DNA from: a virus
Length of the DNA stretch: 64,000 bases
Virus record (IMG/VR): IMGVR_UViG_3300005264_000001
Coordinates: 28,962-92,961 of that record
Strand: one strand, 5' to 3'
How positions within the stretch are numbered: position 1 is the stretch's first letter; every line of letters begins with the position of its first letter. This document shows, one piece after another, positions 28,045 through 36,364 of this stretch. The notes beneath the pieces were generated by a model. It was not told the origin of the DNA and did not search any database. It saw only the letters and a list, made by a program, of their open reading frames with translations. The translations under genes and the position numbers were made by a program.

Positions 28045-28305
28045 TTAACAAAACTTTAAAGCTTGTTCATAGTATTTATCTCCTTTACAAATTTTAAGTC
28101 TATCTTTTTCAAAGTAATCTGTCATCATATCAGACTCATTTGTATAATTTAGTTCTTTAGGGAAGTGTTCATACTCTCTATTATATACAGTAATTGTATC
28201 TTCACTTAGTCCACTTTCTTTTGTATAGTTACCAATACTATAAAATACTTTCCATTTCTTGTCACCTTGCTTAATACAACTTTTTAAAAATCTTACTTCT
28301 GACAT
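28045..28305 (-). CDS. unknown small early protein
   Basis: 86 residues, mixed alpha/beta, one Cys at each end region; no family recognised. The start lies 1 nt after the stop of the upstream gene; GGAG precedes it (on the minus strand TGGAGGAATACTAAAATG). Confidence 0.6.
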   Translation of the reverse strand: MSEVRFLKSCIKQGDKKWKVFYSIGNYTKESGLSEDTITVYNREYEHFPKELNYTNESDMMTDYFEKDRLKICKGDKYYEQALKFC

Positions 28306-28306
28306 T

Positions 28307-28504
28307 TTAGTATTCCTCCATAATTTTTATATGTTCTTTTGATTTTAAAATTGAGATTTTATTTTCTTTAATAACCCATTCATATTCTTTAATTTCCCAT
28401 TGTTGACAAACTTCAATTTGTTCTTCACAATATTTAATTGAATTATTAAATGATTCTATTTCTTCCTTAACTTCTTCTATCTTGTTTTTTATTTGGCTTT
28501 CCAT
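28307..28504 (-). CDS. small coiled-coil early protein
   Basis: 65 residues, Glu/Lys-rich, entirely helical (KNKIEEVKEEIESFNNSIKYCEEQIE). First gene of a two-gene early unit under the duplicated 62-bp promoter cassette. Confidence 0.6.
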   Translation of the reverse strand: MESQIKNKIEEVKEEIESFNNSIKYCEEQIEVCQQWEIKEYEWVIKENKISILKSKEHIKIMEEY

Positions 28505-28507
28505 CTT

Positions 28508-28570
28508 ATAATAATAGTAATACTTACTCCTTTATAAGTCTTTCGATAAAATTAGTTGTTGTTTATAAAG
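28508..28570 (-). repeat. early promoter cassette, copy 2
   Basis: The reverse complement is identical to 7771-7832, including the box CGAAAGACTTATAAA (28531-28545 here). The two copies drive unrelated genes on opposite strands. Confidence 0.85.
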
Positions 28571-28572
28571 AG

Positions 28573-28854
28573 TTATAAATTTCTTTCGAATTCTATCTCT
28601 TCCAATGTAGATTGTTTTGTTTTATATTCGAGTGCTCGTGCTGTTAAGCCTCTTCCTTTTCTTGTTTCTACATCACTGTAATATGTTTTTAATAGTTTTG
28701 CAGCATTTGCTGACATTTGAGAAGTTAAATTAAAGTGTTTTGCTATATCCTCTCTTCTTGTCCAATCTTTACAGAATAGAAGTAAATTATTTATACTTCC
28801 AATTCTTTCAGTCCATGACCCACCCTCAGGATTAGGTTGTTTTATCTTTTCCAT
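28573..28854 (-). CDS. winged-helix DNA-binding protein (putative)
   Basis: 93 residues. INNLLLFCKDWTRREDIAKHFNLTSQMSANAAKLLKTY looks like a helix-turn-helix, followed by a basic RKGRGLTARALEYKTK wing. The ATG at 28854 lies just after the endonuclease stop (28859). Longer upstream starts would run into the repeat shared with the other endonuclease. A late-phase regulator is possible. Confidence 0.5.
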   Translation of the reverse strand: MEKIKQPNPEGGSWTERIGSINNLLLFCKDWTRREDIAKHFNLTSQMSANAAKLLKTYYSDVETRKGRGLTARALEYKTKQSTLEEIEFERNL

Positions 28855-28858
28855 TTTA

Positions 28859-29812
28859 TTATTCATAAATGACCTTCTGGTCATCATTTATAATTACAAA
28901 TCCACAATTAAGTTCTTTAATTATATTATTCATTCTTATTTCATCTTTCTTCATATTCTTAGGTCTCCTATGATGATTTTCATATACTTCATATACAACA
29001 TTGTTAATCTCATCATAGCCATCTACAAAATACTGTAAAATAGGAAATTGTCTTGTAATGTTTATATTAAGTTTACTTTCCATCATATCTAAAGCTTTTG
29101 TTTCATTCTTACCAATATTTGGCAAGAACTCTTTTCCATTTATTTTTCTATGTTTTTTAAAATATTCTATTGCAGATTTTCTAATTTTTTCTTTCCATTC
29201 ACTTTTTACTTCTGGTGTCATCTGATTGTGAACATTTTTTGAATGTTCTGAAAAATCAAAAGTAGACTTAGCCAATGCTTCTTTTGTTTGTTTAGCCAAC
29301 TCTCTTCTTCTTTCTACTGGTGTGTTTTCCCAAGCTTTCTTTTGTGACTTACTCAACTTTTTCAAAGACTCTTCACTCCACTCATATCCCATGTGTACTT
29401 TAGACATATGTTCTCTATGCCCTGGTCTTTTCCATACCTCTAATTGTCCTTTTGACATAGACTTTTTCCATGCTCCAATATCTTTTGGTTTATTCCATAT
29501 ACCTTTCATAGTTATACTTTTCTTCTCACCGGCTATTCTGAGACTTTCACAAGTCTCTTTAGTTAGTCCTTTATGCCAAGCACACTTCTTTTTTAGTTCC
29601 TTGGCTTTTTTCTTTCCATGTATTTCTTCAAAAGTTTTACCCTTAATGGTGTTTCCATAACAATTTTCGGATAATAATTTTCTAGTGTTATCACTAAGTA
29701 AATTAGAGTTTGGAAATTTTTCTTTATAATATTCTATTGTAGTGTTGTGTCTTTTTAAGTGAGTATTTGTAATACTCTTAAATTCTTTACCACAAATTTT
29801 ACATTCTACCAT
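28859..29812 (-). CDS. free-standing homing endonuclease, VSR/EDxHD-like, copy 2
   Basis: 317 residues, same plan as the protein at 24993-25997. N-terminal zinc finger CKICGKEFKSITNTHLKRH, NUMOD-like middle with repeated W-(S/K)xx and KAW segments, and nuclease domain ending FVDGYDEINNVVYEVYENHHR...KDEIRMNNI. The last ~28 codons are identical at the DNA level to copy 1, whereas the middles differ, showing recent recombination. It has its own late-class box (29834-29848). Confidence 0.75.
   Translation of the reverse strand: MVECKICGKEFKSITNTHLKRHNTTIEYYKEKFPNSNLLSDNTRKLLSENCYGNTIKGKTFEEIHGKKKAKELKKKCAWHKGLTKETCESLRIAGEKKSITMKGIWNKPKDIGAWKKSMSKGQLEVWKRPGHREHMSKVHMGYEWSEESLKKLSKSQKKAWENTPVERRRELAKQTKEALAKSTFDFSEHSKNVHNQMTPEVKSEWKEKIRKSAIEYFKKHRKINGKEFLPNIGKNETKALDMMESKLNINITRQFPILQYFVDGYDEINNVVYEVYENHHRRPKNMKKDEIRMNNIIKELNCGFVIINDDQKVIYE
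28867..28954. repeat. 88-bp repeat shared by two homing endonuclease 3' ends, copy 2
   Basis: Identical to 24998-25085; carries the hairpin ATGACC-TTCT-GGTCAT. Confidence 0.85.
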
Positions 29813-29871
29813 ATTAATTATAAAGTTTATCCATTTTTAAATATATTGTGTTTCTCTTACTCTTTAGTCAA

Positions 29872-32316
29872 TCACTCATAAGGAATCCAAGAACACCTAC
29901 ATCCCCACTCATCAGTGATTAAAGGTTTTTTACCACTTAATAAGTCATCAATTAAAAACACATGTTTGTTAAGTTTCCTGTGGGAATTCCTAACTTTTTC
30001 GTCACGCCTCGTTCTGAGCTGTGCTCGAGTTAAGCCCAAATTTTTCCACTTTCTAAGTTTAATGATTGAACCAGCTGTTCTTGCTCCTTTCTTTATTACA
30101 ACATCAAATCTATTTACAATTCCACTCTTGTAATCATACTTTGTTCTAATCTGGTTTTTAATATCTTTAACATCAACACCACGTCCAACCATATCAGCTA
30201 TATCAGACATTACCATCTGTGAAACATTGTTTTTTGTTTGTTCTACACTTTGTAGTATAACGTCTTGCATGAGTCTCTGCTTGTCTGAGATGGTCTTTTC
30301 TCCTTTCTTGATAACTTTGTCGTGAGCTTCATTATCTACTCTAGGAATCGTTCCTACTTCGTTATTTACTATGATGTTGTGTTTAGTTAAGGCTCTCCCA
30401 ACACTTCTGTTTATTCTACTACCAAATATATTAAATTTCTTCTTTAATCCAGGGAAAAATGTATCACTCAAAAATCCTTCAGTTAAACATACAGGTATTT
30501 CTGTATTTAGACTTTCTTTTATTTTCTCTTTTTTATCTAACATAGAAATTATATCATCAATAAGAGTATTCCAATCTTTTTCAACATCATCTCCTACTCC
30601 ATCTAAAAGTTTGTCCTCTTCTGATTCTTCATCATCAAAGATTTCTTGTTCATCTAAAAGATGTTTAATTAAAGCATCATAAGTTTCTTTAGCTTGACTT
30701 ACACCTTCATCTACTCTTTCTACTTTATGTAATAGTAGGGATTGAAAAATTAAATAAGAATTTTCATCTTTAATTAATCTAACTACTATTCCTCCAATGT
30801 CCCTCTTACTGAGTTCTTTTGACTTGGAGGATAAACTAAAACCTGTTTTGTTATTTAGTTTATTTACTCTTTTACTAAATTCTTCATATGATTCATTACC
30901 ACCTAAACTTTCTGAAAATCCTTTTAAACTTTCTGTTTCATTAGTTTCTTTAGGAAGGTTTTTAGTATCTAATTCGATACCTTCAAACACTCCTAATTTA
31001 TTATAATAATCTACAATTTGCTCTCTTGTAATTACTCCTTGATTAATTAAACTATCAACTAAACTTGTATAGTCTTGAACGTTTCCACTTAATTGAGGTG
31101 TGTCAAATACAAATGTAGCATTAAATGGTACATTTTCTTTACCAAAATCTTTTCTTAATCTAGATAAGATAATTTCATTTAGATATTTTACAAGTGCTCC
31201 TTGTCTACTTTTCAATCTTAACATAAAAGCCGGCATTGCTTGTTCACTTCCCATTGTTGTAGCACTATCTGACCAAGGTGTTAAGTGTTGTGGTAATAAA
31301 CTCATAACAAGCATTCTTCTAACTAAATCAAACACTCCTTCCAATGTATCATAATTTCCACTTACTTTAATATCTTGTTCTAACATCTTTAGTGGGTAAG
31401 GTAAAATCTTAAAGGAACTTCCAGTATCAGCTAATTTGTCTTCAATATCTTCTTGAACTGGTTTACTCATTTGAAAACCTTTTCCATCTTTATCAAGTGT
31501 CATAATCTTTTGGTCAATAGCTTTATTTCTTGCGATTGTATCCCATGCTCCTATAATAGATGAATATACATTGAATGCATCAATTCCTGAAGCTAAAATA
31601 CTTCTACCATAAACATTATCACTTGAAAATCCTGTTGTTCTTAAATCCATTTCACCGTCTGAGATGTATACACCATATATTGTAAATCTCATAAATACAT
31701 TATTCTTAATATATCCTACTTGTATTTGTGTTGGTGTTTTAACTTTACCAGCGAACTTAAAACTAGTTTGTCCTTGTGGTGTCATTAAAATATATTTTTT
31801 TGAACCATCTTCATCTTCTAAATTTACAAATATACGAGACATATCATTATATGTTCCAATACCATTAAAGTATGTTTTACCATCATCTCCTTTCTTATAG
31901 AAGAATTGAACAGGTGCATTTCCAAAAATAGTGTTAGCTGTTTCCATTTGTTTAACTTCCTCAAGTAACCAACCTCTAGCATCTAACCAATCATTGATAA
32001 AATCTTCTGCCTTATCATTACCCTCAACAACAACTCTTAAATTATCATTTGAAATCAACATATCATTATACTGATTGATACCAGTTGATACAAGTGGACA
32101 AGTATTATACATTTCTAATTGTCTAATAAACTCATAATGAGGTGTTCTATCTTCTCCTTTATCTGTAACTCCTGGAGAGAATGTAAACGCACCTAAATCT
32201 GCTAGGTTTGTTATTTTAGTCTCCATGTTATTATTTTCCTTTATTGCTTCACTTATAAATACATCTCTATAAGTTAACGGTGCGGATTCTTTTATATCTT
32301 CTTTTATTGTTTCCAT
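29872..32316 (-). CDS. portal protein fused to a MuF-like head morphogenesis domain
   Basis: 814 residues. Residues ~50-460 match a portal protein: LEMYNTCPLVSTGINQYNDM, FINDWLDARGWL, YGRSILASGIDAFNVY, then the SLLPQHLTPWSD / MPAFMLRLKSRQGALVKYLNEII wing-stem region. Residues ~690-814 carry a MuF-like domain ending RTRRDEKVRNSHRKLNKHVF ... DEWGCRCSWIPYE, whose W-GCRC and R..H motifs are diagnostic. The stretch in between is acidic and low complexity. Portal-MuF fusions occur in several phage groups. TerL lies two genes upstream. Confidence 0.85.
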   Translation of the reverse strand: METIKEDIKESAPLTYRDVFISEAIKENNNMETKITNLADLGAFTFSPGVTDKGEDRTPHYEFIRQLEMYNTCPLVSTGINQYNDMLISNDNLRVVVEGNDKAEDFINDWLDARGWLLEEVKQMETANTIFGNAPVQFFYKKGDDGKTYFNGIGTYNDMSRIFVNLEDEDGSKKYILMTPQGQTSFKFAGKVKTPTQIQVGYIKNNVFMRFTIYGVYISDGEMDLRTTGFSSDNVYGRSILASGIDAFNVYSSIIGAWDTIARNKAIDQKIMTLDKDGKGFQMSKPVQEDIEDKLADTGSSFKILPYPLKMLEQDIKVSGNYDTLEGVFDLVRRMLVMSLLPQHLTPWSDSATTMGSEQAMPAFMLRLKSRQGALVKYLNEIILSRLRKDFGKENVPFNATFVFDTPQLSGNVQDYTSLVDSLINQGVITREQIVDYYNKLGVFEGIELDTKNLPKETNETESLKGFSESLGGNESYEEFSKRVNKLNNKTGFSLSSKSKELSKRDIGGIVVRLIKDENSYLIFQSLLLHKVERVDEGVSQAKETYDALIKHLLDEQEIFDDEESEEDKLLDGVGDDVEKDWNTLIDDIISMLDKKEKIKESLNTEIPVCLTEGFLSDTFFPGLKKKFNIFGSRINRSVGRALTKHNIIVNNEVGTIPRVDNEAHDKVIKKGEKTISDKQRLMQDVILQSVEQTKNNVSQMVMSDIADMVGRGVDVKDIKNQIRTKYDYKSGIVNRFDVVIKKGARTAGSIIKLRKWKNLGLTRAQLRTRRDEKVRNSHRKLNKHVFLIDDLLSGKKPLITDEWGCRCSWIPYE

Positions 32317-32317
32317 T

Positions 32318-32713
32318 TTATTTTATCTTGTTTTTTATATCTTTAAGGTAGTCTGGTAACTCTCTTAATAAGAGAACTATTCCAACACAACACAAAAAGT
32401 TCCATATGTCAAAAATTCCTACTCTAAGGTTAAGTACACCAAGTAAAGCAAGACTTAATAATAAATCATATGTTATCTTTAATAAATATATTTTAAATAT
32501 TTTCTTTAATTTATCAGTTTTATCATTTTTAAAGTTTCTTAAATATAATTGAAACCAATATTTTTTATTAAAAATATATCTACTGCTTAGTTCTTTCCAA
32601 AATGCTTTCGTATTTAGAAAGGATATCTGTATCTCTTGTAAGCTGTTTTTTGAACGGAGCAACCATTTCTTTGATTCTCTTTTCAAAAGCTTCTTTAAAT
32701 TTATCTTCACCAT
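32318..32713 (-). CDS. small membrane protein, start uncertain
   Basis: The frame ends LLLSLALLGVLNLRVGIFDIWNFLCCVGIVLLLRELPDYLKDIKNKIK, with two hydrophobic spans after a basic segment, a holin-like layout. The first usable ATGs (32752, 32713) lie 170 or 134 nt inside the upstream gene in another frame, and no ATG follows that gene's stop. Either the overlap is real, or translation begins at a non-ATG codon near 32590, or it is produced by frameshifting. Confidence 0.4.
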   Translation of the reverse strand: MVKINLKKLLKRESKKWLLRSKNSLQEIQISFLNTKAFWKELSSRYIFNKKYWFQLYLRNFKNDKTDKLKKIFKIYLLKITYDLLLSLALLGVLNLRVGIFDIWNFLCCVGIVLLLRELPDYLKDIKNKIK

Positions 32714-33098
32714 TTTTTTCAATAACTTCAATATTTTTTTTAACAGTTTCAATCATTGCTTGAATCTCTGTTACTTCTTTAAAAAAGAATTCCTCAACTT
32801 GCTCATTAACACTTAAATTATACAAATCTTTCATTTCTTGTTCTTGTTTTTCTAGTTCAATTATTTGATTTTTGTATTCTTCTTTTTGTTGTTCAAATGC
32901 TTCAGAAGTATATTCTAATTCATAACCTTTAATACTATTTTGTAAACTCTCAATTTGTGCTTTTACAATTTTAGCATACTTCTTTAATTGTGTTCTACTT
33001 GTGAATTGTTTAAATCCATTTGTTAACTCAATGTTACCTTCTTTATCTACTTTTAATTCGTAGATGTCTTCATGTTTAATATCTCTTTCAGTTTTCAT
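32580..33098 (-). CDS. coiled-coil virion-region protein, unknown
   Basis: 172 residues, Glu/Lys/Gln-rich with long coiled-coil predictions from ~38 to 130. Lies between terminase and portal genes, overlapping the upstream gene by an ATGA junction. Ends with TAG. No family recognised. Confidence 0.55.
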   Translation of the reverse strand: MKTERDIKHEDIYELKVDKEGNIELTNGFKQFTSRTQLKKYAKIVKAQIESLQNSIKGYELEYTSEAFEQQKEEYKNQIIELEKQEQEMKDLYNLSVNEQVEEFFFKEVTEIQAMIETVKKNIEVIEKNGEDKFKEAFEKRIKEMVAPFKKQLTRDTDILSKYESILERTKQ

Positions 33099-33415
33099 TT
33101 TTCATCTGCTCCGTGATTACAAACCACTGTATAGTATCTTCCACACTCTTTACAAGTATACATACCATAATCTTTACTGTATAATGAGTTCTTCATTACA
33201 ATACCATAATAAGAAACCTTATCTACAACTACAAATTCATCAGATTCTAATACATTAATTGCATCTTTAAGTTTATTAACTTGTATATTCAACTTATCTT
33301 TAGAAGCTAATTGTATTTTAGTATTCTTTATTCTGTTGTACTTTTCTTCGAATGAATACAACTCTTCTTTTAATTTGGAGACAGTCTTGTCCCACTCAGA
33401 AATATCTTTCTTCAT
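33095..33415 (-). CDS. coiled-coil zinc-binding protein, unknown
   Basis: 106 residues. N-terminal coiled coil, then a C-terminal mini zinc motif CKECGRYYTVVCNH (Cys4/His-type). A TATA box (TTTATAAA at 33438-33445) lies 22 nt upstream of the ATG at 33415, which is why an ATG five codons earlier is not used. Confidence 0.55.
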   Translation of the reverse strand: MKKDISEWDKTVSKLKEELYSFEEKYNRIKNTKIQLASKDKLNIQVNKLKDAINVLESDEFVVVDKVSYYGIVMKNSLYSKDYGMYTCKECGRYYTVVCNHGADEK

Positions 33416-33540
33416 AAAATTAATATACACTAATCCTTTATAAACTTTTGCAAAAATTTCTAGAAATCCCTCTCATAGGACGTGTTCAAACTGATAATAA
33501 GAATTAATTTGTATTTATAAAGTTATTGATTCAAGAAAAG

Positions 33541-33597
33541 AAAGACTTATAAATAGATTCTAATTCATCTATTCTTACGAAAGAATTTTATTCTTTC
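33541..33597 (+). promoter_or_regulatory. orphan early promoter and hairpin, antisense to terminase 3' end
   Basis: Plus-strand AAAGACTTATAAATAG (33541-33556) has the full early box, but no rightward gene follows. About 22 nt downstream is the perfect hairpin GAAAGAAT-TTT-ATTCTTTC (33579-33597) inside the last codons of the terminase gene. A short antisense RNA or 3' processing signal is possible. Confidence 0.4.
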
Positions 33598-35403
33598 TCT
33601 AATGTTTTCAGGTTTGTTGAACTCTTTAATCTTTTCAACAGCTTGTTCTTCTGTGTCCTCTTCTTTCTTCTTGTATTTTCTAGCTATTGTAATCTCACCA
33701 GCGTGTTTTAAATCTTCAGGTAACAAAGCATACATTGTAGCCATACAACTATCTCCGTGACCGTTACTTGTTTTAAGTGGTTGAAAATCTCTTCCTGAAA
33801 TTGCCTGAAAGTGTTCTAAGTGAATCATGTCCTCAATAAGATTTAATTGTGTTCCTCTATCATCTAAACCATTTAACATTAACATTGTTAAAGTGTGACC
33901 ATATTCGTTTAATTTATACTTTAATCCACTATACGTTTCTATCGTATTCCCACCTTGAATTCCTCTAATGTGTTCAGTTCCATAGGTTGCTTCAAAATAT
34001 TGTGTCATTTGCCTTCCTATAGGTGTTGCATCGAATGTTGCTCTCCAATTAGAGTTACAAGAATCAATGTAATCAAACATAGGTTGTAATTTAGTTTGCA
34101 TCTCAGGTAATGGCATATTCTTGACATTCATTAAAAACAATTCATCTTTAATATTTCCATAGTGGCCAATCACACTCATGGAGAAAAAGTCTGATACAGT
34201 TGCTGGGTCTAATCCGATAGTTATTTTATCGTATTTCTCAAACTCAATGTATTTAAATTGTTCCTCTTCAACAAATTCTCTTATCATTCTTTCAATCATC
34301 AATGGTGTTTTATAGAACTGGTAATCATCATCAACTTGAATTCCCATCATCTCTTCCATGAACTTTTCAGGAGAAATACAAAAAGCTGTCCACAACATAT
34401 CTTTTTTATGCCATGGTACAATAGAGATTAAATCATCTCTATCTTGAAATGGTATTTTACAATCTCCACTTCTATATTCTTCAAATAAATCACGTCTAAA
34501 TACAGGCCAATCGAATATCTTAAAACCTTTATTACCTTTCTTTATGTTGTCTCTAATCTTACCTAACCAAGAAGCAAATACAGTATTACCTTTTAGTGTA
34601 GTACCAATTTCAAATTGTTTATAATCTCTTCCTTTAGAATCTGCTCCTTTATACGCTTTATCTAATGCTTCGAATAAATCCTCAAATGTTCTCATGAAGT
34701 TTGCCTCATCTAACATTCCCATATTACCTTGGATTCTCAATCCTCTCACATTCTCAGCTGCTGATGCTCCAGCAGGATATGCTTCCCAAATTACACCATT
34801 AGGAAATATAATTTTTGACTCAGCTTTCATATCACATTCAGCTGGATTAAACGGATAATATTCTAGTTTCTCGAATCTCTCAACTAAACCCTTATTCTCT
34901 AAACTTGTAATATCTCCTTCAAAATTATCTAAAGAACATTCTTTACCTGTTACTAAATCTCTTACATAGATTTCTTTTTCTATAATTGGATTCATGTGTT
35001 TAATAATATCTTTAGCCTGTTTTAATAACTTATTTGCTCCTTGTTTACCCATTCTGATAAAAGGAACTGTAACATTATGAAATTCAATAGTAGCCATTAT
35101 TTCACGTATAATACTAGATACAGTAAAACTTGTATTACGTGATTTAATTACAATAGAAGATTCTGCAAGTTCACCTAACAATGCAATATCGTTTAAGTGA
35201 TATTCTATTTGGTGATTAGTCATTTTATAATTATCCCAAATACCACTTCCTACATCTACTAAAAAGATTTCTTGTAATGTCCATAAGTAATAATCTGATT
35301 TCTCATCAGGAATTACCGGAGCTTCATACCATGATTCAAATGCTGATTCGTACGTAGAAATATATGTATTTTGTAAAATATTCGTTGATTGTGTCTTATT
35401 CAT
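33565..35403 (-). CDS. terL: terminase large subunit
   Basis: 612 residues, ATPase plus nuclease. A deviant Walker A (KSRNTSFT, 87-94), Walker B GMLDEA (229-234), and RNase H-like nuclease acidic residues D399 (TIGLDPATVSDF), D458 (ATFDATPIG) and D551 (NGHGDSC). It packages DNA through the portal encoded two genes downstream. Late box at 35426-35440. No small terminase is recognised nearby. Confidence 0.9.
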   Translation of the reverse strand: MNKTQSTNILQNTYISTYESAFESWYEAPVIPDEKSDYYLWTLQEIFLVDVGSGIWDNYKMTNHQIEYHLNDIALLGELAESSIVIKSRNTSFTVSSIIREIMATIEFHNVTVPFIRMGKQGANKLLKQAKDIIKHMNPIIEKEIYVRDLVTGKECSLDNFEGDITSLENKGLVERFEKLEYYPFNPAECDMKAESKIIFPNGVIWEAYPAGASAAENVRGLRIQGNMGMLDEANFMRTFEDLFEALDKAYKGADSKGRDYKQFEIGTTLKGNTVFASWLGKIRDNIKKGNKGFKIFDWPVFRRDLFEEYRSGDCKIPFQDRDDLISIVPWHKKDMLWTAFCISPEKFMEEMMGIQVDDDYQFYKTPLMIERMIREFVEEEQFKYIEFEKYDKITIGLDPATVSDFFSMSVIGHYGNIKDELFLMNVKNMPLPEMQTKLQPMFDYIDSCNSNWRATFDATPIGRQMTQYFEATYGTEHIRGIQGGNTIETYSGLKYKLNEYGHTLTMLMLNGLDDRGTQLNLIEDMIHLEHFQAISGRDFQPLKTSNGHGDSCMATMYALLPEDLKHAGEITIARKYKKKEEDTEEQAVEKIKEFNKPENIRERIKFFRKNR

Positions 35404-35425
35404 AACAAATAAAACTAAAAATTAG

Positions 35426-35440
35426 TTTTTAAATATATTT
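35426..35440 (-). promoter_or_regulatory. late TATA box for terminase
   Basis: Minus-strand AAATATATTTAAAAA, 22 nt before the ATG at 35403. Confidence 0.7.
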
Positions 35441-35446
35441 AAATAT

Positions 35447-36043
35447 TTAGTTATTATCTTGCTTTTCATATGTCTTAATAACATAATCAGTAGCGTCCTT
35501 AACAGATAACTTTTTTGTTGGTTTCATTTTTCCTGGTGCTCCTTTAAATAGATACCAACCCTCATTTTTAATGTTGTCAACCAATCTACCTTGTGAATCT
35601 CTTTTACCTGTATATTTATTTGATAAGTGAATCATAACAGCTTCATTTTTACCTGTCCAGTAAACACTATTTTCGTCGAGTGTGTCTTTTGCTTCTGTTA
35701 GATTATCAGATTCATCTAAACTTTCTTTAGACCACTTACTTTTGTTCTTTTTCAAATAATCTTTAGCATATTTATGTAAAACAGCTTCTGCTTTCTTTTC
35801 ATCAAAAATATCATATTGTTCAGGTGTTAATTTATCAGTAAATAGTGATATGTATTTGTCAGTATCTAATACAATACCATTTTTTCCACCATCTTCAAAA
35901 TGAGCAGCTTCTGCTGAATGTTGCAGATGTCTAATAACATCTGATACTTTTAAGATGTCTTTATAGTTAATACCTTTACTTTCTGTAAATTCTACAGCTT
36001 CAATTCTTTCTTCAATTCTTTCTAATCTTTCTTTTATTTCCAT
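35447..36043 (-). CDS. unknown, possible virion-internal protein
   Basis: 198 residues, highly charged. The N-terminus MEIKERLERIEERIEAVEF shares a KERLxxIxE pattern with two other proteins (36081 and 45673). The middle has HKYAKDYLKKNKSKW, resembling KTYAKDWLKK in its neighbour at 36081. The C-terminus (EGWYLFKGAPGKMKPTKKLSVKDA) is basic. A TATA-like box at 36068-36075 (TTTATAAA) precedes it. Confidence 0.5.
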   Translation of the reverse strand: MEIKERLERIEERIEAVEFTESKGINYKDILKVSDVIRHLQHSAEAAHFEDGGKNGIVLDTDKYISLFTDKLTPEQYDIFDEKKAEAVLHKYAKDYLKKNKSKWSKESLDESDNLTEAKDTLDENSVYWTGKNEAVMIHLSNKYTGKRDSQGRLVDNIKNEGWYLFKGAPGKMKPTKKLSVKDATDYVIKTYEKQDNN

Positions 36044-36080
36044 TCTAATAATATAAATATATAGTCATTTATAAACTTTT

Positions 36081-36332
36081 CTATCCAAGAGTTGTTTTTC
36101 TTTTCTTTTTTGGTTCAACACCAAATCCGTAATCATCAAACTTGTCAAAGATTTGCTCAATCTTCTTTAACCAATCTTTTGCATAAGTCTTAACTTTTGT
36201 TTCATTCTCGAAATCTTTTACAAGTTTCTTAAATTGTGGTTCAAACTTAAATTTAAAAGTGGCTTCATTATCTGTAGCTTTCTTAGTATCAAATGTTTCT
36301 AAAATTGCATTTAACCTTTCCTTTGTCTCCAT
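36081..36332 (-). CDS. small basic protein, unknown
   Basis: 83 residues ending with EPKKKRKTTLG, a DNA-binding-like basic tail. The N-terminus METKERLNAILE matches the shared KERL pattern; KTYAKDWLKK links it to the gene at 35447. The late-class box TTTTTAAAGTTATTT (36356-36370, plus strand) suggests packaging time. Stop codon TAG. Confidence 0.5.
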   Translation of the reverse strand: METKERLNAILETFDTKKATDNEATFKFKFEPQFKKLVKDFENETKVKTYAKDWLKKIEQIFDKFDDYGFGVEPKKKRKTTLG

Positions 36333-36364
36333 AAAATAAAAATAAATGATAATTGTTTTTAAAG

